64,000 nt of DNA, taken from contig OMYJ01000002.1 of assembly GCA_900315245.1 (NCBI GenBank), positions 183,864 through 247,863 on the forward strand, read 5' to 3'. Shown piece after piece: positions 1-8,700 of the stretch; the first letter of the stretch is position 1; each line of letters opens with the position of its first letter. Made by a program: the position numbers and the translations under genes. This DNA is from an uncultured Bacteroidales bacterium (lineage in GTDB: Bacteria > Bacteroidota > Bacteroidia > Bacteroidales > WCHB1-69). Under the pieces are notes generated by a model, which was not told the DNA's origin, made no database searches, and saw only the letters and a list, made by a program, of their open reading frames with translations.

Positions 1-372
1 ATTGTAAGAAACTGAATTAAAGAGGGCAATAGAAGGCATGTAGAACGTCACACCGATGGTATAGAGTGCGAACAACGGTCCGAACTGCACCGCATCGCCG
101 GCTTGGAGGCCGTAAAGCCCGGCGGAAATCATCGCCACGCCAGAAATCAAGTGGCTGATACCCAAAACCTTCTGAGCTTGTATCCACCGGTCGGCGATAA
201 TACCCAAAATGGCTGGCATGAACATGGAAACGATACCTTGGATGGCATAGAAAATGCCGATTTGCCGACCCAGCCCGTGCGTGGCCAGATAGGTGCCCAT
301 ACATGTCAAATATGCTCCCCAAACGGCAAATTGGAGAAAGCTTAAGAGAATTAGCCTGAATTTTACGTTCAT
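1..372 (-). CDS. Nucleoside/MFS transporter, N-terminal part (cut by window edge)
   Basis: Reading leftwards from ATG at 372, the frame stays open for 124 codons to the window edge. It starts MNVKFRLILLSFLQFAVWGA, followed by MGTYLATHGLGRQIGIFYAI and IADRWIQAQKVLG. These match the first four helices of the NupG-like nucleoside:H+ symporter branch of the major facilitator superfamily as seen in Bacteroidales: a hydrophobic first helix, then the DRW segment that follows helix 2. The role would be nucleoside uptake across the inner membrane. The C-terminal two thirds lie outside the window, so substrate and integrity cannot be judged. A different overlapping frame on the same strand is open but lacks membrane character and was discarded. 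Confidence 0.8.
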   Translation of the reverse strand, partial: MNVKFRLILLSFLQFAVWGAYLTCMGTYLATHGLGRQIGIFYAIQGIVSMFMPAILGIIADRWIQAQKVLGISHLISGVAMISAGLYGLQAGDAVQFGPLFALYTIGVTFYMPSIALFNSVSYN

Positions 373-418
373 ATTCTTTGGTTTTATAAAAATCTAAATT
401 ATGTTTGGCAAGTCTAAG

Positions 419-1030
419 TCACTTCACCTTGAAATCAAAAAGGCATTCGTCTTCAAGGTATCCTTGTAGGTGATCGTTGATATGCACCGGACCCACTCCG
501 ACGGGTGTCCCCGTAAACAAAATGTCTCCCATCTTTAATGTCATGAAGCGGGAAACATACGAGATGAGCGTGTCAATGGAGAACAGCATCTCTCTGGTGT
601 GCCCGGATTGCACCTTCTCGCCATTCAACAGTAGATGGAAATGCAAATCCTGCACATCGGCGAATTTCGTTTTTGGCACAAATTTCCCAACGACTGCGGA
701 ACCGTCGAAGGCTTTGGCAATCTCCCAGGGCTCTCCTTCGGCCATGCACTTGCGCTGGATGTCGCGGGCGGTGAAATCCACCCCGAGGCCGATTTCGTCA
801 TAATACTTGTGAGCGAACTTCTCCGAGATGCACTTCCCCAACCGATTGATTTTCACAATAATCTCAGTTTCATAATGCACCTCATCGGAAAAATCAGGCA
901 GGAAAAACGGACGGTTGCACCGTGTGATTGCCGACTCCGGCTTCAAGAAAAACACCGGTTGTTTCGGCACCGCATTATGCAACTCAGCCGCATGTGCCGC
1001 ATAATTTCTTCCAATACAGATGAACTTCAT
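419..1030 (-). CDS. Fumarylacetoacetate hydrolase family protein
   Basis: 203 residues from ATG at 1030 (MKFICIGRNYAAHAAEL). This is the usual start for short FAHD1-like members; an in-frame ATG at 1072 would only add a tail overlapping the upstream gene. Visible family features are the N-terminal IGRNYAAH, the KPESAI segment, HYETEIIVKI with its metal-binding glutamates, and GVDFTARDIQ in the middle. The C-terminal GDILFTGTPVGVGPV is the family signature. Family members are Mg-dependent hydrolases or decarboxylases of acylpyruvates and oxaloacetate in the cytoplasm; the exact substrate cannot be read here. The gene starts five bases after the stop of the beta-barrel gene at 1036-1815, so the two are probably co-transcribed. 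Confidence 0.88.
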   Translation of the reverse strand: MKFICIGRNYAAHAAELHNAVPKQPVFFLKPESAITRCNRPFFLPDFSDEVHYETEIIVKINRLGKCISEKFAHKYYDEIGLGVDFTARDIQRKCMAEGEPWEIAKAFDGSAVVGKFVPKTKFADVQDLHFHLLLNGEKVQSGHTREMLFSIDTLISYVSRFMTLKMGDILFTGTPVGVGPVHINDHLQGYLEDECLFDFKVK

Positions 1031-1035
1031 ATCGG

Positions 1036-1815
1036 TTAGAAGAAATTGATGTTCACGGCAATTTCTACGCAACCAAGATTGGCACGCTGGTCAACCTTGC
1101 TGAGACTGTTCTGCGCTTTTCCTTTCCCCTTGAAGTAGTTGGTGATACCTTGTATGTAGTTGACTGTCAGTCCCGCTCGCATATTCCGGGTAATTGAATA
1201 TTCGAATCCGAGACCTGCGATAAAGGACTCCCGCAACAATGCCGCTTCCTCGGAAGGCACTCTTTGGCGTGACCATACTTCGTTTCCGATTGTATAACTG
1301 TCAATGTTGGAAGCTTTTATATTGAAACTGTGCAACAATCCGGCATTACCGCAGATAAAGAAATTGTTGATGGATCCTGTCTTTAACGTAATCATCGTAG
1401 GAATAGTGAGATAAGTGGCTCGATAAGTCCGCTGCGTGTGAGTGCTGTCGGCAATTATTAACGACCCGAATGGGATATTGTCCAAAAACTCCATCTTCCC
1501 CCCGCGATGTTCGACGAAAAAGCCCGTGGAAAAATAGAAACTTTTCTTATGGGTAAGGTTGATATTCAGATTCAGTCCGTAGCGAAGCCCTATCACTATA
1601 CCGTTTTTCTTATATCCTTCAGTATGGTCGTACATCCAGTCAAAGGCTTGTCCAAAAGTAACTCCGAAGTTGATACGACCTCCGTTGCACGGGTCTTTGA
1701 TATACGTCGAGGACATCCGTGGCTTCTTCGATTTGTTCACATCCTGCGCGGAAAGCATCATCGTGCCTGCGCATACGATAACCGCCAATAACAGAATTGT
1801 CTTTTTCATATCCAT
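1036..1815 (-). CDS. Outer-membrane beta-barrel protein (PorT-like), secreted
   Basis: 259 residues beginning MDMKKTILLLAVIVCAGTMM and followed by LSAQ, a clear Sec signal peptide with cleavage expected after Ala-Gln near residue 24. The mature part has alternating polar/aromatic strands (FGVTFGQAFDWMYD, IVIGLRYGLNLNINL, SFYFSTGFFVEHRG, FIAGLGFEYSITRNMRAGL) and ends in a strand with terminal phenylalanines (VEIAVNINFF), typical of outer-membrane barrels assembled by BamA. Length and pattern fit the PorT/OmpX-like barrels common in Bacteroidales. The ligand is unknown. Either ATG (1815 or 1809) may be used. A -7 element lies on the minus strand at 1836-1843, giving a short leader. Confidence 0.75.
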   Translation of the reverse strand: MDMKKTILLLAVIVCAGTMMLSAQDVNKSKKPRMSSTYIKDPCNGGRINFGVTFGQAFDWMYDHTEGYKKNGIVIGLRYGLNLNINLTHKKSFYFSTGFFVEHRGGKMEFLDNIPFGSLIIADSTHTQRTYRATYLTIPTMITLKTGSINNFFICGNAGLLHSFNIKASNIDSYTIGNEVWSRQRVPSEEAALLRESFIAGLGFEYSITRNMRAGLTVNYIQGITNYFKGKGKAQNSLSKVDQRANLGCVEIAVNINFF

Positions 1816-1835
1816 AGGTTTTAATTTTGAAGCAG

Positions 1836-1843
1836 CAAAAATA
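1836..1843 (-). promoter_or_regulatory. Bacteroidota -7 promoter element (TATTTTTG)
   Basis: On the minus strand this reads TATTTTTG followed by CTGC, matching TAnnTTTG. It lies 20 bases before the ATG of the beta-barrel gene at 1815 and probably drives that gene and the hydrolase after it. Confidence 0.65.
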
Positions 1844-1850
1844 CAATTTT

Positions 1851-2375
1851 TCAGAATGTGTAACGCAATCCGAAATTCAAACCCCAGTCAAATTTGTGAT
1901 CGGCAAAATACCGGTTGAAGACGCAGCGGTAACCCGGACGAAAATCGAATTGGAAGGCGAGGTAAGTGTCGATGAGGTATTCCAAACCAATAATGGCATT
2001 CGCACCGCCTTTGGCGTTGTGGCGGCTCCATTGCTGCCCATATTCGTCGAAATAGCTGAAAAGATTGTTCCATGTGTAGCCGATGCTTCCGCCCACACCC
2101 ACGAGTCCGAACAAGTCGCCGGAGAGCCGTCCTTCGTACATGAAGTTCGGGGCGAGTTCCGCCGACCAAAGATGGGAACCATAGACATAACAATATTTGG
2201 TACCCGCATCGAGCTGGATAGTGAAGTGGTCACCGATGAAGGTCTTATACGAAACGGCTTGCGTGGTACCTACGGTCACGCCAATGCCGTGTTTGTAGGG
2301 GGCTTGGCCATTTGCATGAAACCTAAAGCCGGCAAAAAACATAACAAGCAGTATGAAAATGAATGTTCGTTTCAT
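1851..2375 (-). CDS. Small outer-membrane beta-barrel protein
   Basis: 174 residues, starting MKRTFIFILLVMFFAGFRFH and then ANGQA, a signal peptide cleaved near the NGQ site. The mature chain alternates strands rich in glycine and aromatics (HGIGVTVGTTQAVSYKTF, FTIQLDAGTKYCYVYG, FGLVGVGGSIGYTWN, ANAIIGLEYLIDTYLAFQF) and ends LNFGLRYTF, the terminal aromatic expected of a BamA substrate. It resembles the eight-stranded barrels of the OmpW/PorV-sized class, but no specific family can be claimed. It sits head to tail with the next barrel gene (35-base gap containing that gene's own promoter), so they are neighbours rather than one strict operon. Upstream DNA at 2449-2456 holds a weak TATTTTCG on the minus strand. 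Confidence 0.7.
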   Translation of the reverse strand: MKRTFIFILLVMFFAGFRFHANGQAPYKHGIGVTVGTTQAVSYKTFIGDHFTIQLDAGTKYCYVYGSHLWSAELAPNFMYEGRLSGDLFGLVGVGGSIGYTWNNLFSYFDEYGQQWSRHNAKGGANAIIGLEYLIDTYLAFQFDFRPGYRCVFNRYFADHKFDWGLNFGLRYTF

Positions 2376-2460
2376 AATGGTATGGCTTTTATTTTTCTAA
2401 TATACAACAGGTTATAACATATTTGCGCCTTTTGGAGCGCAGCGGCGAAAATACGAAATA

Positions 2461-2598
2461 ATGTAGAATGATGAATTATGAATGCTGAATGCTGAATGTA
2501 AAATAGGGAGATATGCTTTGGGATAAACTTTGGCTTTTGGCTTTTAGCTATTGGCAAAAAGCTAAAAGCTAATAGCCAAAAGCTAATAGCCAATAGCA
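2461..2598. repeat. Intergenic word repeats in front of a promoter
   Basis: Two kinds of short degenerate repeats sit side by side. Around 2466-2505 there are variants of gaattatgaatgctgaatgc. From 2529 to 2598 there are alternating variants of ttggcttttagctattgg and its complement agctaaaagctaatagcc, able to form long hairpins. They end ten bases before the TACCTTTG element at 2608. The same words recur at 31036, 49560 and 57680. Confidence 0.75.
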
Positions 2599-2607
2599 AA
2601 AAAAATG

Positions 2608-2615
2608 TACCTTTG
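2608..2615 (+). promoter_or_regulatory. Bacteroidota -7 promoter element (TACCTTTG)
   Basis: TACCTTTGCGG matches TAnnTTTG. Transcription would start close to 2620, so the message for the downstream lipoprotein has almost no leader. It also rules out the ATG at 2605 as a start, because that codon lies upstream of the element. Confidence 0.7.
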
Positions 2616-2619
2616 CGGC

Positions 2620-3606
2620 ATGTTAATGAAGACTCGAAATAATAGGACATGCGGACTGCTCCTTTTAGCAGTCCTGCTCACCACCGCCTGCAATCGGACA
2701 GAGGTGGTTCCCTGCGACGACTACCGGCAGGCGATGCGCGATTTTGTGGTGCGTATCAGCGAAACAGCGCGGGCGCAGCATCCTGATTTCATCGTGATTC
2801 CGCAAAACGGCATCGAGTTGGTGACCGTGGGCGAGGATGCCGATGCGGAGCTCGCTGCACCGTATCTGGCCGCCATCGACGGGCACGGACAGGAGGACCT
2901 CTTCTACGGGTACAATCGCGACGACAAGCCCACACCCGCAGCCGAGACGGACTATCTGCTGTCGTATCTCCGCCGCTCGAAGCAGACGGGGAATTGCATC
3001 CTCGTGACCGACTACTGCTCCCGTTCGGAGTATGTGGCTGGCGCCAGAAGCCGTTGCGATGCGGAGGGCTTTGTCTCCTTCGCTGCCCCGAGCCGCGAGT
3101 TGGACGTCATTCCCTCCGGTGCACCCACGCACGAGAACGCGCAGGACATTGTCCGTCTGAGCGATGCCCAGAATTTCCTGTATCTTCTTAATTGCGAACA
3201 CTTTTCCAGTAAGACAGCATTTCTGGATGCCGTTTCCGCCACCAACTATGATCTCATCATTATAGATCTGTTTTTCGACAACGACATGGCATTCACGGTG
3301 GAAGAGGTGGAACGGCTGAAGCATAAGGCGAATGGCGGTAAGCGGTTAGTTATCTGCTACATGTCCATTGGCGAGGCGGAGGATTACCGTTACTATTGGC
3401 AGTCGGAGTGGAAGCGTCACAAACCGGCGTGGCTGGCTCGCGAGAACCCCGAGTGGCGGGGCAACTACAAGGTCCGCTACTGGGACCCCGCGTGGCAGGA
3501 GATCATCTGCGGTGCTGGCGACAGCTACCTCAACCGCATTCTCGCTGCCGGCTTCGACGGGGTGTATCTGGATATTATTGACGCGTTTGAATATTTTGAG
3601 AAGTAG
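2620..3606 (+). CDS. TM1410/GH114-like lipoprotein (putative endo-polygalactosaminidase fold)
   Basis: About 328 residues from ATG at 2620 or 326 from ATG at 2626. The longer frame from 2605 is excluded because its ATG lies upstream of the promoter element. The N-terminus is basic, then LLLLAVLLTTAC is a lipobox, so the protein is probably a lipoprotein of the envelope. The C-terminal half carries the signature of the TM1410 family related to glycoside hydrolase 114: LVICYMSIGEAEDYRYYW, PEWRGNYKVRYWDPAWQ and FDGVYLDIIDAFEYF. Relatives act on alpha-1,4-linked galactosamine polymers or related exopolysaccharide; the substrate here is unproven. The middle part has an Asp-rich IIIDLFFDND typical of the TIM-barrel strand ends. 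A nearly self-complementary word repeat lies just upstream. Confidence 0.75.
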   Translation: MLMKTRNNRTCGLLLLAVLLTTACNRTEVVPCDDYRQAMRDFVVRISETARAQHPDFIVIPQNGIELVTVGEDADAELAAPYLAAIDGHGQEDLFYGYNRDDKPTPAAETDYLLSYLRRSKQTGNCILVTDYCSRSEYVAGARSRCDAEGFVSFAAPSRELDVIPSGAPTHENAQDIVRLSDAQNFLYLLNCEHFSSKTAFLDAVSATNYDLIIIDLFFDNDMAFTVEEVERLKHKANGGKRLVICYMSIGEAEDYRYYWQSEWKRHKPAWLARENPEWRGNYKVRYWDPAWQEIICGAGDSYLNRILAAGFDGVYLDIIDAFEYFEK

Positions 3607-3689
3607 GTCAGTGAGCACTGTGTTGTTGTTTGGATATTTGCCGCTGCTGTGGTACTCTTTATAATTACGAACCATATAAAATTTTGAAT

Positions 3690-4469
3690 ATGAAAAAAAT
3701 CCGCTTACTCTCTTTGATATTGCTGCTTTGCTGCTTCTTTTCTGTAAAGTGCGGAGCGCAGGTGTCCTTGGATTTTAACACACTCGGCGTAAACAATCTT
3801 AACAGCTGGACTAATCACAGAACCGATCCGGGAATTTTGTGTGAGTATCCGGGTACGGTCATGTCAGACGTATCTGTCAATATAACAGCGGAATTGACCA
3901 ATACGAGTGCTGCCGTTCTCTATTTTGGCGATGAGGTCTATGGCGGTGCTGACAATGTCAGGTTGGCCATGTACTTTTATGAAATGGGTTCCGGATGGAA
4001 AAAAATGTATTTGTATAATCCAGCCTCGCACGATTTCAATGTTATGCCAGATATTAATTTGTTGGCTTCTGGAGAAAGTATAGCTCTGCGGGCAGCCGCC
4101 GTCTTTCCTGCCAGGCTTTTTGTGAAAGAAACACCGCTGTACTACATGTCCAGCATAGTGCCGACAATGTACTTGGTGCTTGAGATTCCTGGGCAAGAGC
4201 CGATATTTTCGGCATTGCCGGAAACTGTTTTTCTGAACGGTGTGAAGCTGAATCCAAGGAAAAGTAAGTGTTATTCTTGTGGAGAAATATATTTGTTGAC
4301 TCATAATTCAGAGTCCATTGACGAACTGATGTCATGGGTACCTGGTGAAAGGGCCAGTTTGACAGGTCTGTTTGGAGATGTGTATAAAAGCTATTATATG
4401 CTGGAGAAGGCATTTGTTTGCAACATGGATTACACACGCCGGTCGCTTCCTATTTACACGCATCCTTGA
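3690..4469 (+). CDS. Secreted protein of unknown function
   Basis: 259 residues from ATG at 3690; this start is chosen because MKKIRLLSLILLLCCFFSVK then begins a normal signal peptide ending CGAQ. The mature part shows beta-rich segments (VSLDFNTLGVNNLNSW, VSVNITAELTNTSAAVLYFG, MYLVLEIPGQEPIFSALPET) and four cysteines, two as CYSCGEIY near residue 190. It may be an immunoglobulin-like or fibronectin-like surface protein. I do not recognise a family. It follows the TM1410-like gene by 83 bases without an obvious promoter, so it may be its operon partner. Confidence 0.6.
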   Translation: MKKIRLLSLILLLCCFFSVKCGAQVSLDFNTLGVNNLNSWTNHRTDPGILCEYPGTVMSDVSVNITAELTNTSAAVLYFGDEVYGGADNVRLAMYFYEMGSGWKKMYLYNPASHDFNVMPDINLLASGESIALRAAAVFPARLFVKETPLYYMSSIVPTMYLVLEIPGQEPIFSALPETVFLNGVKLNPRKSKCYSCGEIYLLTHNSESIDELMSWVPGERASLTGLFGDVYKSYYMLEKAFVCNMDYTRRSLPIYTHP

Positions 4470-4778
4470 TCGCTCATGGGCGTTTGACTCCGAAGAGGGC
4501 GGTGTAGGGTTCCGCCCGCATTCTTCCGCTCTTCTCATTGTAGGCATAGTGTTTCCCTTCCCGAAGGTATTTCATGTGTATGCTTGTACGATGGCTGATG
4601 GTTTTCTTTTTTTCAACTGAAAAAAAATTTTGTGTGTGATGTAACATTTTTGAAATTTCCATACTTATAGAGTGGAACAGGTTAGAAGAAACATTTAAAA
4701 CCGGTACAGGATGAAACCAGAGAAACTTGCCGATGCGATGATTGTTTTCCTGTCGGCGTGAAGATTGGGCAATCCAAA
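4470..4778. other. Non-coding stretch, nothing convincing
   Basis: No well-supported gene. A 33-residue minus-strand frame (4474-4575) starting MKYLREGKHYAYNEKSGRMR is open, but it has no upstream promoter and I cannot tie it to a family. Homopolymer-rich DNA follows around 4610-4630. Confidence 0.4.
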
Positions 4779-4932
4779 CGTCTCGTTATGTGAGACGGGG
4801 TGATGCTGTTTTTGACGAATCGCACAATGCGTGCCAAAGGCACGATATTTCAATAGCCCCACATTAGGCCGTTAGGCAGCAGTGTGGGGTGTGCGGACAA
4901 TGCGCAAGGACAGCGTGTTGGAGACACGCAAC
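4779..4932 (-). repeat. Hairpin-rich palindromic repeat, copy A
   Basis: A chain of perfect short hairpins: CGTCTC/GAGACG (4779-4797), CGTGCC-AAA-GGCACG (4830-4844), CCCCACA/TGTGGGG (4857-4889) and GCGTGT/ACACGC (4913-4929). Read on the minus strand, the order and the sequence around GTTGCGTGTCTCC, CCCCACACTGC, ATGTGGGG and CGTGC...GCACGC match copy B at 5478-5587. The two copies are inverted about the sigma factor gene, and this copy overlaps its 3' end. Confidence 0.75.
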
Positions 4933-5393
4933 TCACTCTCGCACAGGATTTTTGTTCCCACGTTCGTGACGCTGACACCTAAGATCTCCGCCATTTCAGT
5001 ATGGGACTTTTCATCTAAATAGAGAAAAATTAGGGCTTGGTCCTCCTGATTGAGTTGGGAGATGAGTTCGTAAATTCGGGCAGATAGGTTCTCTTCAACC
5101 GAATTGTCCGTGATGCGTTCCTCCACCTCCGAAATCGACTGGAATTTGCGAGTTCCAGACTTCCTTACCTGCGAGATGGCCACGTTCAAAGCCACGCGGT
5201 AGAGCCAGGTGGAGGGCTGGCACGCTGGTCGCTTCACATAGCGTGGGTAGCTTTTCCACAGATTCAGCACAATCTCTTGGAATAAGTCCTCTTCGCATAC
5301 GGCGTCACACAGCGCGGCATAGTAGCGGCATACCCCGCAAAGCTTTTGCCAGTTCTCCTGTACCAATTCCAGAAATTGTTCCTCGGTCGTCAT
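4872..5393 (-). CDS. ECF-like RNA polymerase sigma factor with repeat-derived C-terminus
   Basis: 173 residues from ATG at 5393 (MTTEEQFLELVQENWQKLCG). Region 2 is visible as DLFQEIVLNLWKSYPRY and STWLYRVALNVAISQVRK; region 4 as LISQLNQEDQALIFLYLDEK and HTEMAEILGVSVTNVGTK. It would redirect RNA polymerase to a small set of promoters. The odd point is the end: after NVGTK, where the family continues with a basic helix of the type IxRIKxKL, this protein reads ILCESELRVSNTLSLRIVRT. That tail is translated from palindromic repeat copy A (4872 to about 4945). The final recognition-helix extension is therefore missing, and DNA binding may be altered or lost. No anti-sigma gene is adjacent. Confidence 0.85.
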   Translation of the reverse strand: MTTEEQFLELVQENWQKLCGVCRYYAALCDAVCEEDLFQEIVLNLWKSYPRYVKRPACQPSTWLYRVALNVAISQVRKSGTRKFQSISEVEERITDNSVEENLSARIYELISQLNQEDQALIFLYLDEKSHTEMAEILGVSVTNVGTKILCESELRVSNTLSLRIVRTPHTAA

Positions 5394-5477
5394 TCTGCTA
5401 CCTGTTTTATAGATTAATCGCGGAGGAGCGACAAAAATCACACTGTAGTGATTTTTTTTGCGGCGAAAATACAAATT

Positions 5478-5615
5478 GTTGCGTGTCTCCGACACGCTGA
5501 CCCCGTGTGCGCACGTCCAACCCCACACTGCGCTCCACTTCGTTACGCTGATGTGGGGTTATTAAGATTTCGTGCTTTCAGCACGCGGGAAATGTTGCGA
5601 CGCTTGGAAGCGTCG
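5478..5615 (+). repeat. Hairpin-rich palindromic repeat, copy B
   Basis: GCGTGTC-TCC-GACACGC (5481-5497), the palindrome GTGCGCAC (5507-5514), AACCCCACA/TGTGGGGTT (5519-5560), CGTGC-TTTCA-GCACG (5571-5585) and CGACGCTT-GG-AAGCGTCG (5598-5615). The first four elements align with copy A read on the opposite strand. The organisation resembles REP/REPIN-type palindromes mobilised by RAYT transposases, but no transposase is in the window. Confidence 0.7.
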
Positions 5616-5690
5616 GCTCCTCCGCGCCGGCTCGCCCAAATTATAAAGACAAAAAAACAACAATCGTCTGTTTATATCCGAATAATTTTG

Positions 5691-5698
5691 TACCTTTG
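5691..5698 (+). promoter_or_regulatory. nifJ -7 promoter element (TACCTTTG)
   Basis: TACCTTTGCGCGG preceded by an AT-rich stretch, 65 bases before the nifJ ATG. It matches TAnnTTTG exactly and is the only such element in the 370 bases before nifJ. Confidence 0.8.
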
Positions 5699-5762
5699 CG
5701 CGGTTTTTATTTGAAATCAAAAACTGTTAATAATCAACCAATTAAGAATTTACAATCAAGTT

Positions 5763-8700
5763 ATGGCAGAAAAAAAATTTATGACTTGTGACGGTAACCA
5801 GGCTGCGGCCCATGTTGCCTACATGTTCAGCGAAGTCGCCGCTATCTATCCTATCACGCCCTCTTCCCCGATGGCTGAATACATCGACGAGTGGGCTGCT
5901 GGCGGCAGAAAAAACATTTTCGGTGAGACCGTGAAGGTCGTGGAGATGCAGTCCGAGGCTGGTGCCGCCGGCGCCGTCCACGGTTCCCTCCAGGCTGGTG
6001 CTCTGACCACCACCTACACCGCATCACAAGGTCTCTTGCTGATGATCCCCAACATGTACAAGATCGCTGGTGAGCTCCTTCCCGGCGTCTTCCACGTCTC
6101 CGCGCGTGCCCTCGCCGCTCAGGCTTTGTCCATCTTCGGTGACCACGCCGACGTGATGAGCGCCCGCCAGACCGGTTTCGCCATGCTGGCCACCGGCTCC
6201 GTGCAAGAGATCATGGACCTCGCTCCTGTGGCTCACTTGGCCGCTATCGAAGGTCGTGTCCCGTTCTTGCACTTCTTCGACGGTTTCCGCACCTCCCACG
6301 AAATCCAGAAAGTGGAAGCTGCTGACCAAAGCAAGATTGAGAAGCTCCTCAACTGGAAAGCCCTCAAGGAATATCGTGAGCGCGCCCTGAATCCGGAACA
6401 TCCCGTGACCCGCGGCACCGCTCAAAACCCGGATATCTACTTCCAGACCAGAGAGTTGCAGAACAAATACTACGACGCTCTTCCCGACATCGTCGCCAAG
6501 TACATGAAGAAGATGAGCAAGATCACGGGTCGTGAGTACGCTCCGTTCACCTTCTACGGCGCTGCCGATGCCACCGACGTCATCATCGCTATTGGCTCCA
6601 TCACCGATGTCGTCAAGACCGTCATCGACAAGGAGAACAAAGCTGGCAAGAAACTCGGTCTCATCAGCGTGCACCTCTATCGTCCGTTCAGCGTGAAGTA
6701 CCTCATGGCTGTGATGCCGAAGAGCGTGAAACGTATCTGCGTTCTCGACAGAACGAAAGAACCCGGTGCCAACGGCGATCCGTTGTACCTCGACGTGGTG
6801 GAAGCTTTCAAGGACGACAAGAAAGCCCCGATGATCATCGGCGGTCGTTTCGGTCTCTCCTCCAAGGACACCACTCCGGCACAGGTTTTGGCTATCTACA
6901 AGAACCTCGCCGCTCCCAAGCCGATGAACCAGTTCACGGTGGGTATCAACGACGATGTCACGCACCGTTCCCTCAAGGTCGGCAAGGAAATCTCCATCCT
7001 TCCTAAGGGCACGTTCGAAGCCAAGTTCTACGGCCTCGGCGCTGACGGTACCGTGGGTGCTAACAAGAACTCCATCAAGATTATTGGTGACAACACCAAC
7101 AAATACAGCCAGGCTTATTTCGACTATGACTCCAAGAAGTCAGGCGGTTACACCTGCTCTCACCTCCGTTTCGGTGACCAGCCCATCTTGGCTCCTTACC
7201 TCGTGGGTACGCCCGATTTCGTGGCCGTCCATGTTCCTTCTTACCTGAAGAAATATGACTGTCTGCGCGGTCTGAAGAAGAACGGTACGTTCCTCTACAA
7301 CTCTCCGTGGAGCGTGGCTGAAACCAAGAAACATCTTCCTGATTTCGTGAAGAAATACTTGGCTCTCAACAATATCAACATGTACATCATCGACGCTACG
7401 AAGATTGCCGCTGAGATCGGTTTGGGCAACCGTACCAACACCATCCTGCAAAGCGCCTTCTTCAAGATTTCCGGCGTCATTCCTTACGACCTCGCTGTGG
7501 AGCAGATGAAGAAATTCATCGTGAAGTCTTACGGCAAGAAGGGTGAGGATGTGGTGAACATGAACTATGCAGCCGTGGATCGCGGCGGTGAAATCACCAA
7601 AGTCGAGATCCCCGCTGAATGGGCTAAGCTGGAGTGCAGCACGGACTTCGTGTTCGAGAGCAACCCCAACGATCCCGAATTCATCAACAAGGTGATGCGC
7701 CCGATGGTAGCACAGTGCGGTAACGACCTGCCTGTGAGCGCCTTCAAGGACATCGTTGATGGTACATTCCCGGCTGGTACCACCGCTTACGAGAAACGCG
7801 GTGTCGCTACTGTGGTTCCGGAATGGGATCCCACCAAGTGTATCCAATGTAACCAATGTTCTGTGGTTTGTCCTCACGCTGCCATCCGTCCCGTGGTGAT
7901 GACCGACGCTGAGATGAAGAAAGCTCCGAAGGCCATGACTGCTATCGACATCAAGGCTCCGAAGGAACTCGCTGGCATGCACTTCCGTATGCAGGTTTCC
8001 GTGATGGACTGCACCGGTTGCGGCAACTGCGCCGACGTTTGTCCTGCCAAGGAGAAAGCCCTGACGATGAAACCGTTCGAAGGTCAGCTTGGCGAAGTCA
8101 AGAATTGGGAGTATGGTCAGAAGAAGGTTACCTACAAAGACAACCTCATCGACAAATTCGCCACCATCAAGAACAGCCAGTTCGCACAGCCTCTGTTCGA
8201 GTTCAGCGGTGCTTGTGCTGGTTGCGGTGAGACTCCGTATATCAAGACCATCACGCAACTCTTTGGTGAGCGCATGATCGTGGCCAACGCTACGGGTTGT
8301 TCTTCCATCTACGGTGGTTCTGCGCCTGCTACTCCGTACTGCAAGAACTGCAGAAGCGGCAGAGGTGTGGCTTGGGCCAACAGCTTGTTCGAAGACAACG
8401 CAGAGTTCGGTCTCGGTATGGCTACTGGTTACCGCAAACTGCGCAGCGATTTGCGCAAGAAAGCTGAGGAACTGGTCGGCGTGACCGCTTTCGACTGGAT
8501 GCGCGAGGCTACCCAGAAGTGGCTCGACACCTACGATGACACCGTTGCCAACAGCGTTGCCACCGACGAGTTTGTGGCTGCTTTGGAGAAGGCCATCCTG
8601 CCTATTGACAATTGCATCGATTTCTGGAAATCCGAGGGCAAGAAAATTTACGGTGCCGAAGTGGCTGCCCAAAAGTTGGAAGAAGCCATGAAGGCTAAGA

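Noticed and set aside
4474..4575. Small peptide MKYLREGKHYAYNEKSGRMR...
   Set aside because: Open for 33 codons, but without promoter, family match or conserved neighbour that I can see. Left as unsupported.
5519..5560. Riboswitch reading of the CCCCACA/TGTGGGG hairpin before nifJ
   Set aside because: It lies upstream of the nifJ promoter at 5691 and is repeated near 4857, so it is part of a palindromic repeat, not a nifJ leader.
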